Source of the DNA: Actinernus sp. WN-2022
Lineage: Eukaryota > Cnidaria > Anthozoa > Actiniaria > Actinernidae
Assembly: GCA_030867875.1 (NCBI GenBank)
Contig: JAOWCC010000444.1
Location: forward strand, 434,001 to 498,000
DNA: 64,000 bases
Direction: 5' to 3'
Shown here: positions 55,585 through 64,000 of the stretch, one piece after another
Layout of the letters: every line of letters starts with the position of its first letter
How positions within the stretch are numbered: position 1 is the stretch's first letter
Notes under the pieces: generated by a model
The model's input: only the letters and a program-made list of their open reading frames with translations
Told to the model about the DNA's origin: nothing
Databases searched by the model: none
Position numbers and translations under genes: made by a program

Positions 55585-55850
55585 TTCCATACCCTGTGCA
55601 AGACAAAGTGTTAAATTTTCCCTCTATAAGAAAAATAACAAATTATCTATCCTTGGATGTCAGTGTTTATTGTGATCTTGTATAATGAGTGTCATAACTA
55701 AATAAGTCTTCAGCAAGCACTAGACTAAATAACGGCACTAGATAAATACCATACCCTGTTCAAGATCTGTCGATGTGAAAATGGATACCCTGTCTATGAT
55801 CACAAACTCGAAAAACCAAAAACCATACCCTGTCCAGCGGATCATCCCCG
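55585..55850. repeat. Dispersed repeat with four ataccctgt motifs
   Basis: ATACCCTGT(G/T)CAAGA-type motifs at 55,587, 55,750, 55,784 and 55,825 recur at irregular spacing. The region is otherwise non-coding. Confidence 0.55.
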
Positions 55851-56903
55851 TATAGTCCATATATATGCCATATCTGGCCTAGCCATCCTTGAATGAAAAT
55901 CGATTGACAATCGCACAGACCTAGGTGTAAAACTGAGGTCGGCTTGTGGTGCAAACCTTCTACGGGACGTAGGACTCGGCGACTTTATGTTGTAAGTTGT
56001 TTTGCTGGCAAGGAATATAAATTATAGTGCAAGCGCAAGTAAAAACATGTAAGTACACTCCTTTTGACTCGAAGGTGTAACTTTCTTGGTCACCCATCGT
56101 CTGAATGAAGGAAAGTCGACTAGGTAACAACTGATTCGCTAAAACAAAGTTAAGGCTTGATCTATAAAACGCACCGAGTCCGAGGGATCCAACTGAAGAG
56201 AAGTTTTTTTTGCCGTTTCCTGCAGTATAGCCGGTGACGCCATCACGTTGTTGCTTTCAAAATCTCTTATAAGAACACCATTATTTTTGGAGTCAAAACG
56301 TTTAGCACATTGTCGCATAGACTCCGCACTTTTACGTTCTTTTATTAATTTTACTCTCCTAGACGTTTTTAAAAGTTGTTGAAGAATGTTAAAAATGTGA
56401 TTCAGGACCTAAATAAAGTCGAATTGAAACTGAAAGTAAACTTTGTAGTAATATGGATTGTAGATTTAAAATATGTTTGGAGCTTTAGTATTTGTACATG
56501 CTTAAGCCCGGGCATGGAGCTCGCCGGCATGAACACGGCTTTTCGTTAGTGCCCGTGCCAAAATTTGAGCACTGTATCCGAGCGCCGGGTACAATGTTCC
56601 GTACCTTGTACTCATGCACTCGCGAAAAATGTGTGCAGACCAGTACGGTGCCCAGACATTTTACCCACAAACCCCTGCTCTTATTTTCAAAATGGCGGAA
56701 GAGCTGAGATGGTCGAAGGAGGAAGTAAACACTCCTTGGTACTGGGCACCAGTACTCTGAACCACTTGGGTATCATATAGCTTTCATTGCTACAGATTTA
56801 ATCCTAGATTGGAGAATTAAAGGCGCATTTTACCAAGAGAACAATAATCCTTGGTTTAAATCAGCCGTGCTCCTGGTTAAATATAATTCACGAATACCTA
56901 CAC
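55851..56903. other. No gene seen
   Basis: Only short frames, including overlapping plus and minus frames at 56,485-56,780 without family resemblance. Confidence 0.4.
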
Positions 56904-57554
56904 TTAAGGACGGTGCCTACTAATTGCAAACCAATTTGTTTTCTAAAAATCTATATGGATTGTTTGAACCCCCTAAGGAGCTTTTGAAATCAGAAAAAAA
57001 ATGATGGGGTATCCATAAGTTTAAGAGAGATAATTAAGGATGAAAATCGAAACAAGTGCTGACTCAGCATTTTAATTTGTCCGAGAAACTATTTTTAATT
57101 CGATTAATATTTTGGGTTATCTGGCAAAATATTAGGACAAAAAACGTTAGACATAGCGTTCTTCACAAAGGATGCCAATCAAACTATTTATCTTACAATG
57201 ATTATCATTTTTGTACAAATTTTGCTTTGTAAGCCTCATTAGTGACAATGAACACACACATATTTTTTTGCCGAAATGGACATCAAGTTTCAATTTTATA
57301 AAGACAAAAAATATATGTAAACGTTGTTTAGCTTCTATATTATAGATTACAAAAAGAAAAAAATGGGGGTATCCACGCGTTTTAAAAAGTTATGTGGACG
57401 GTAAGCCTCTTTATGGCTAATTTTATTTTCAAAAATTGACATTTTTTACCAAGGCCCCCCTAGTAAGTCTGAAAATTGGTTTCTTTTATTGCATTCTGGG
57501 AGATTTTCAAGATGGCGGTGGGGAAAAGAGTCAGTCCCGTCTTCAACCTCGTCC

Positions 57555-58275
57555 CCAGGGTCTTCTCGGTCAGATCCAAGATGGCGGCTACTCAGAGAGA
57601 AGACCCTGGTAAAGGCTGAATTGTCACGTATTCTGATTGGCTCTTCGATTATGACGCAAGGGTTGTTCTAACAATGCTTTTTATTGGCCAAACGGACTGA
57701 GTCCAGAGAGATGAACTCGTATATAGTTTAGATTGCTCATATTTTATCAATAAAACGATTTTAAATAACCTTAAAACACGTTGTGTAGATAGAGCAATAG
57801 ATGAAGTGCATTACTGGGTAGTTTTCTGGTTAGGTTCATCAGTGGGAAAGCCAGGAGAAGCCGTTAAACCTGAACATGTGCTATCGATCGCTTCGCTTCA
57901 ACGCTAACGGAAAATGAACGGCTTTTTAGGATTCTCTTCTAGCTTAGATACATCCTGGTAGCTTTGTGATACCTTTCCACTGTTTTTTTTCCAAGTAAAC
58001 TCCATTTCGAGCCATTTAGTAGACCTGTTTTCACTGCATCGTTCGCCGCGTGGAAATACCGTTAATCGCTTCTCGCTCACTCCGGATTGGGATACCTATG
58101 GTTTGTGACGTCATGAACTATTTCCATATTTAGCTTGGCCGCCATCTTAGATCGCCAAATCACGTGACAAAATACTCCCAAAATCTGGGAGTATTTCATC
58201 ACGTGATCCAGCCTTTACCAGGGTCTTCTCTCTGAGTAGCCGCCATCTTGGATCTGACCGAGAAGACCCTTTTTC
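57555..58275. mobile_element. Nested 0.7 kb TIR element
   Basis: CAGGGTCTTCTCGGTCAGAT and the following arm to CCTGGTAAAGGCT (57,558-57,625) are inverted at 58,205-58,270. The arm includes ATGGCGGCTACTCAGAGAGA, a short ATG frame (MAATQREDPGKG) present at both ends. Confidence 0.8.
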
Positions 58276-58650
58276 GACTTTCTTCATTGAAAATCAAAGC
58301 TGTTACTGCTTCCTTTGTGCTCAAACCCCATACAGTCCTTCCTTCTTCATTCTTCTTTGGATTTCCAAGAGGTTTACCCGTTTTCACAAAGTTTATTTGA
58401 CCGTATTCACACATTGTTTATACTCGGCCGAGTCCATGTTTGGAGAAACTGACGAAACTCGAAAGCATCGACAGGCCTAAAGCACAAGGCGCTGGGCGAA
58501 AAGACAGCAGTGATTCATGGCAGTCCAAACAACCTTCATTCAATTGGTCGGGTAAATCTCCTAAATCTACGATTTTTCGACCATCTTCCCACGATAAATC
58601 ATTGAAATGGTCCGGCTGTTTTAATACCATTTCAGCTGAAAATTGTCTTT
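58199..58650 (-). pseudogene. Decayed Mutator-like transposase-domain fragment
   Basis: On the minus strand GRKIVDLGDLPDQLNEGCLD-C-H (58,590-58,520) matches the 'grivdL..L...L..GC..C' start of the domain called Mutator-like transposase domain in invertebrate proteins. After a shifted stretch comes CEYGQINFVKTGKPLGNPKK and then RTVWGLSTKEAVTALIF (58,410-58,290), its 'C..CG..N.v.tgk.h' and 'g..v.nv.tr.a.....' parts. At least two shifts or stops intervene. The last codons run into the right TIR of the nested element. Function is lost. Confidence 0.5.
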
Positions 58651-58872
58651 CGTGGCCGTGTAGTGGAATTTAAAGATTTCCCAAATCGTTCATTTCTCAA
58701 GCATATCTTTCGACCGTATTTTAAAATCCTTCATCTTTCTGTCTGTAAAATTACACAATTAACACAGCTTTTTCAAAATAGTTCTGCAAATGGCCTGTCT
58801 CGCGGGATGACCCGCGGGACGCAAGATGCGCAGAACGGCGTGCGCGCTGACAATAGTAGGCACCGTCCTTAA

Positions 58873-59742
58873 GCGGTTTTTCGACTCCTACGTATACTGC
58901 TACTGCTATAGTGCGAAAGACTAATAATCAAATTGTTCTTAAATGGGGCCAAATGTTTCCGCTTGCCATGCCACGCAAGGTAATTATAAGCTAAGTCACG
59001 CGACACTTGTCACGTCACAGTTTGGTCATCAAAGAATATAATATTGAAGCAAACACTACGAATAACTTATCAATATTCAGGCCTATAGCTAGAGCACAAC
59101 TAATACTTGGCTTCGGGAATAATTTCGAGCACAACTGTCCGTTTTCAGTGCCGACACCTCGACGTCTAGAGCATAATTGTACGTGTCTAGGCTTCAGTGT
59201 ATTTAACTGCCGGAGAGGGGTACTTCGTAGTGGAAAAGATCGGGGATGCTCGTAAGAAAAGCTCTTGAAAATACCCAAAAAACTAGAAGTTTCTAATAGA
59301 AAGTGAAGTGCTGCGAGGAGATGCATAGAGCTATTGTCTAGTGATATTAGTTCGAGTGTGAGTTGGACAAACTCAGTAAAAATCTCTAGGGCTCTATATT
59401 GTTCCACTTTGTTTATTTTATTACATTTGTTTCCGTTTTGTAATCGAAAATTATCAACTATTGTTCCACTGATCATATTCAAATTTGTCCAACGCACTTG
59501 CCATAATCTATAATAATTTATTACTCCTAGTTGATTAAAACTACAGAAGCTTGGAAATCATACTTTGCCCTTGCTGGGTTATTATAGATAATGTGCATTT
59601 TGCATAGAAAATAACACAACATCGATAACGGAAATATAGACGTGTAAATTAGTATTGATATTTTAGTGAAATGTGTTAACAATCACATATAACTATAACT
59701 GTTACATTAATTTGCTGTAGGGCAGAATTCAGTGGGAGTGGA
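58873..59742. other. No supported gene
   Basis: A 160-codon minus-strand frame (59,497-59,015) is open but shows no family resemblance, no domain pattern and no splice context. I do not call it a gene. Confidence 0.35.
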
Positions 59743-59823
59743 GAAAATTAATACTGACCCCCAGTCTATGGACTCTCTAAATGTCAGTACTGGGAGTCCA
59801 TGGACTGGAGGTCAATGTTTTCT
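59743..59823. mobile_element. Small palindromic element
   Basis: GAGTGGAGAAAATTAATACT...CCAGTCTATGGACTC is paired with GAGTCCATGGACTGG...TTTTCTCAC. Confidence 0.7.
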
Positions 59824-60354
59824 CACCAACAAGATACAACCGTCCACATCAATAATAACAACAACTCAAAGTTAATAATATTTGTGTCCGAGTGATGCAC
59901 TTTTTAACATGCCAATGCTACAAGACAATAACAATTTTATGTATACACTCATTACCAAAAATTACCTAGAAAATGCAAAAGCTTAAAAGCAAGAGAAATT
60001 ATATGGGGTAAACCTGATACTTGATACTGATAGGGACGATTTTTCACAGGAAACCCAAGCTCTGTTTGTGCTTTAATCGATTTTATGGATTTTATTTGGC
60101 ATCGGATTCCCATCGATTCCCATACAAACACTGTATTTCGCGCCATGTTTGCACCCCTTTCAAAACGTCGGAATTTACCGCGAACTGGTCTATAAGCTAA
60201 GCCCAGTAATACACGAGGTCATTGCAGTGATGCCAAATTTTCTAACTAACATTCCAGCTGTGTTCAGTTTAGTCACGACTGTATATTGATTTAAGAGCCT
60301 GTTTATCCCTAAGAAATACCAGATTTTAGAACATGTGGTTTTGCCTATAAAAAT

Positions 60355-60430
60355 ACCGGATCGCCAAATTCAACCCCTAAATAATACGACGAGCAACCCC
60401 GACCACAAAATATGGGGAGTCCCCCGGGAT
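60355..60430. repeat. End of the G-rich foldback family
   Basis: CAACCCCTAAATAATACGAC with GAGCAACCCC...GGGGAGTCCCCCGGG matches the right arm of 11,055-11,380. Only one arm is present. Confidence 0.6.
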
Positions 60431-60845
60431 TGAATTGCTGTCCCCAGCCCAGCATGATTCCTATTGGTCGCTTTGCCGACTATACCTTTTAAATGCCGAT
60501 GAAATCTACAACTAGTATACCTAACAGATAGTGAATACTGCTCCGCTCAGTTAAGGAAGTGTATTAGAAGAGAACCTACAGTAGCACTTTGGCAGGAAAC
60601 ATAGATTACTGGGTGATAAAAATGCCAAGGTGTTACATGAACTGATATTTTGTAGTTTTGGTGCTATCGTGCGACTGAATCCTGTTTGGCGGAGCTGTGT
60701 GTGTAACTCAAAATTTGTCGCAATTTATTTTCATTTTGTCCCGACATATCAACGAACTTCCGGTAAATTTAGTTCCAGAGCCTACCAATTCCCGACATTT
60801 TCTTAAGATTCCCGGCACAACGAACTGCTGTTCTCCCGGTGAAGT

Positions 60846-60899
60846 TTAAACACCGGAAATCTACATCGGAAATCTACATCGGAAATCTACACCGGAAAT
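60846..60899. repeat. Minisatellite, 14-bp unit, four copies
   Basis: CGGAAATCTACA(T/C) repeats head to tail (60,854 on), with T/C variation at one position. Confidence 0.85.
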
Positions 60900-62915
60900 T
60901 GAGAATGTAATTGTACTGATGCTAATTGTATTTTGAACCGGCTGCTTGACGGCAGTTTATCGAAGCCAATAGAACGAAAATTATTTGCTGCTCACCATCT
61001 TGATAACAGGAGAGATCTTGTTCTTTGGAAACTGATAGTTCACACAGAGTTAGAAAGAGTTCGTCTACACGTCTACACTTCAACGAATTCATGATCACAC
61101 AAGGATTGCATACACAGAAATGCCATTCCCGTGCAAAGCAGTGTGGTAAAAAAAGACAATAGAAGTGATGCATTGTGGTAAAACAACGAAATCGAGTTTT
61201 GGACCCGCTTACAGATTAGAACTGCTGCCTTGCTCGCTCGCTTCAGGCTCACTCGCTGTGGCAGCAATTATTTCATCTAAACTCTCCGTTCGTCCTGTGA
61301 GATTCCAAGTCGAGTACAATCCACAGTGTAATTGGTGGCAAAAAAACTTAAACTGAATATTAAGAATATATAATCCGTACTGTGAGAGAAGCGTTTTCCC
61401 TGAGTCATAACCGGAAACGTGTGAAACCCTACACTGGCACCCGCCAAAAGCGGATTTAATTTTACCACAGACGCGAAAATTACCAGCTGATTAAATCAGT
61501 GCTGGTCACGGGTTAGTTCATAGTTCGTGTTATGATCTTAACTAGAGAGGAAGATGCATGAAAATGACTATACATTTGTAAATGATGTTATTTTTGTTTC
61601 AAAGATATCTGAACTGGTTGTCAATTCTGAGGCAATTGACTGACGACAAATATGTGCTTGGTCTAGGGTATTCTTACAGAAACGATGTTTGTAGTGTTCT
61701 TATCCACGGAGGCCTATATAAAGTGTCCGGCAACAAAACCGAAATTTACCTATTAGGGCTAAAACAACCATACAGTGCAACGAGCGACGAAGGCGCGAGC
61801 TGCTAGGAGGATTTGGGGGCATGCCCTCACAGAAATTTTTCGAAATCTAGAGACTCGGTGAAATGCCATTTTCTTCGTTTTCCAGGGGACTTTCTCGCTA
61901 TATCTTTGTTTTTTGTCACAGTTCCCGAAAAAAAGTGATAGGGCTATAGCCCGACCTGCCCCACCCCCTCCGCTGTCTTTGATTAACTCATAACGTCCAA
62001 ATTGTTTCAAGGCTTCAGGTTAAAACTTGAAGATGCAGACCGACTTAAAGAAGTACATATCTTCAATATTCATGTAAATAATGTTTACGAAGTTTTAGTC
62101 CGTGATGCATACGTTTTTACTTTTCTTCAAAAAGCCTTCTCGATAGCTAATTATTTTTTCCGCATTGGTGAAATATTATGAAACGAATTAGTTAATTGGG
62201 TACTAACATTGCATTTTTTTTCTGTGCTGCCGCGGATTACAGACGGTATGTGTTTCAAACGATATTTACGGGAAGAATAACTTACCAGAACAGGGAATCA
62301 ACTCCGCAATCCGTGATAAGTACCCACTTTACCTGAACAACTTGCCGTTTTACTTCGTAATATTTTCAGTTTTGTCTTGTCATAGTAATCCTCGCGAAAT
62401 GACTGCTTCCATCGAATTACCGCTAAACTTTTCTAAACTACGAAAATTCAATAAGTTTATTTGTCATTTGAGAGGGAAATTGAAACTCCTTTATGACATA
62501 ACAGTACGTGAAATAATCTTCCGCCAAAACTGGAATTAGAAATAGAGTAATAAATTAAGTCAGTTTGGCATAAAAATCAGACCTTTGACCTCATTTTATA
62601 ATAATTACGGTTCGTCTCAACAGTACACTATACATGTATGTATATTGGCTTAATATCACATTTTTTTAAATTAACTTAGCTAACGTGAACAATCATTTAT
62701 CGTTAGTTTCTGCAAAATATAATATCTTGGGACCGAGATGCTCGAATTCATTTTCCTAGGAAATATTCGAGGCTAGAAATAATGTAAGTTATATCTGTTT
62801 TTAAATTGAACGATGATGGAGGCTCCCTACTTGAGCTAAATAAAATGACAGAAGTGGCAACGTATCAAGCTGTCTTAATTATAAATCAAGATTTTAAACT
62901 ACAGTTAGGCCATCC
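60900..62915. other. No supported gene
   Basis: Short frames only. 61,759-62,010 (minus) resembles the low-complexity G-rich dispersed repeats common in this window (ggggcatgccctcacagaaattt). No exon with convincing signals. Confidence 0.35.
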
Positions 62916-62917
62916 CT

Positions 62918-63262
62918 ATTTTTTTTCCCGTTTCTCATCGGTGGGGTTTTCAAAAATTGGGTCGGTCGGTCGGGTGAGAAAAAAAAAATGCGCGGAGAGA
63001 CTGGAACTAATAAGGCGCCGTTGCACAGGCGAGGTTAGAAACCAACATTGACGACGAAACCATCGATGTCGTCGTTCGTATACGCTACAACATGGAATTA
63101 CAAATGTACCACCGAAACTATTGTGTAACCTACCCTCGAGCATGAGCTTCCGGGAGCTGCTCTAGGGTTTCTTCACCCCCACCCCTCCCCCAATTTATTT
63201 TTTATTTTTACAAAAAGCCACAAAAATGGGTCGGTCGGACGATGAGAAACGAAAAAAATTGC
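62918..63262. mobile_element. Possible TIR element with gggtcggtcgg motif
   Basis: TTTTTTTCCCGTTTCTCATCGG with TTGGGTCGGTCGG (62,919-62,973) is roughly inverted at 63,220-63,262 (ATGGGTCGGTCGGACGATGAGAAACGAAAAAAA). The pairing is of the CGTTTCTCATCG part; the GGTCGG motif is direct. Tentative. Confidence 0.35.
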
Positions 63263-63654
63263 ATATCAAACAATTTATTGAGAGAAGTGTCGTTCCTGAG
63301 ACCTCCCTGTGATATTCCATATATGGTCAATATATTCCTTATTTGGAAAGCAGGACGGATCGTCGAATACTAGAACACGTTCAGAAAGTGTAGCGAGCCG
63401 GCAGAAGAGAGGCGGATACAACGTAGGCTACAGAAAGTGCGATTAAAAAAATCGATAGCGAAATTTGAAAAGGATGAGCGTATGCCTCAGTAGCATCTAG
63501 TCAGGCCCCAATATTACTCTGAACGGCAACAATTGTTTGATATGGGACGACCTTACATTGTAAGTTCATCAGGGCCCAGTTGTGCGAAGCCCGATTAAAC
63601 TGACTACGCTATATAAGGGCTCCCGGGACTGGTCCTGTCCTTAAAATCCCTAAA

Positions 63655-63765
63655 AAGTCGAACAATGGCAAAACCTCTAAAAAAATCTCGAATTTCGTAA
63701 CAGTTTTTGAGCATTAAATTCAATCTTTCATAAGAATTATACGCCAAATCCTATTACTGGAAAAT
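63655..63765. repeat. Half copy of the 44.4 kb foldback
   Basis: TTTTTGAGCATTAAATTCAA, TACGCCAAATCCTAT and AATGGCAAAACCTC match the left arm of 44,400-44,590. Only one arm is present here. Confidence 0.65.
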
Positions 63766-63773
63766 GTCTACAA

Positions 63774-63977
63774 TAGACCCTTTCAGCGTGCCTGTTTGTT
63801 GCCCCATTTCAGACCACGTAACTTTTCTCTTGAGTAGGGCGTTTTTGTTTTTCTGTATCCCAAGAGGAAATAAATGTACCAATTTCTATAATTGGAAAAC
63901 AAAGCACTGAATCCTCTGGAGAACTATCACGTGGCCTGAAATGGGGCAACAAACAAACCGAGCTGAAAGGGTCTATT
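63774..63977. mobile_element. 0.2 kb TIR MITE
   Basis: GACCCTTTCAGCGTGCCTGT...CCCCATTTCAGACCACGT is inverted at the right end (ACGTGGCCTGAAATGGGGCA...AGCTGAAAGGGTC). The interior holds the 32-bp stretch shared with 43,931. Confidence 0.85.
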
Positions 63978-64000
63978 GCTGGTTTGCACGTGACGTCATA

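Larger units (their letters stand above)
56908..58868 (-). mobile_element. TTAA-flanked DNA element with TIR GGACGGTGCC
   Basis: TTAA (56,904-56,907 and 58,869-58,872) flanks TIRs GGACGGTGCCTACTAATT and AATAGTAGGCACCGTCC. The length is 1.96 kb. Inside are a transposase-domain fragment (58,199-58,650, minus) and a nested TIR element (57,555-58,275). TTAA targets suggest a Kolobok- or piggyBac-type element. Non-autonomous as it stands. Confidence 0.75.

Noticed and set aside
59015..59497. 160-codon minus-strand ORF
   Set aside because: Open but without domain pattern, splice context or protein-like composition; probably chance in AT-rich DNA.

Overview
The window looks like animal nuclear DNA, most likely from an anthozoan cnidarian (stony coral or sea anemone). 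The reasons are AT-rich, intron-containing, gene-poor sequence; a split F5/8C (discoidin) domain; a single-exon class A GPCR; an MFSD6-type transporter; and transposon protein families I associate with corals and anemones (a MULE transposase with a cysteine-rich C-terminal tail, a SAP-domain fragment, RecQ-like fragments). The phylum is an inference from family resemblance; no database was searched.

Only three host genes are well supported. They are a discoidin-domain gene end at 6.6-7.5 kb (+), an intact 328-residue rhodopsin-family GPCR at 26.8-27.8 kb (-), and a two-exon, 569-residue MFSD6-like transporter at 49.5-53.0 kb (-). Several short candidate first exons (1.76, 41.0, 48.8 kb) have good splice donors but no identified continuation.

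Most of the rest is transposable elements, many nested. 11.8-18.7 kb holds two opposed copies of one non-LTR retrotransposon family (LINE A). One of them was interrupted by a second LINE and then lost its RT core to a TIR-like repeat. 19.4-25.7 kb is a roughly 6.2 kb terminal-inverted-repeat element with inverted 76-bp tandem arrays just inside its ends; nested in it is a foldback unit carrying RecQ-helicase fragments and a captured first exon. 30.1-37.9 kb is the most striking object: a near-complete Mutator-like (MULE) transposon of 7,765 bp, with a perfect 10-bp target-site duplication, long TIRs built from a 10-bp tandem repeat, and a transposase gene that appears broken by only one missing base. 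40.3-40.7 kb and 47.4-48.5 kb are two shorter elements with perfect 9-bp target-site duplications and a shared terminal motif. The second contains a cysteine-rich zinc-finger-like ORF and a second small ORF, like a Pack-MULE. 56.9-58.9 kb is a TTAA-flanked element with a decayed transposase-domain fragment. Many palindromic MITEs, minisatellites and LINE tails fill the remaining space.

The host genes show no functional link to each other. The common theme is transposon biology: MULE-type elements of autonomous, non-autonomous and gene-capturing kinds lie within 20 kb of each other, and several TIR elements carry short ATG-started exons ending at splice donors.
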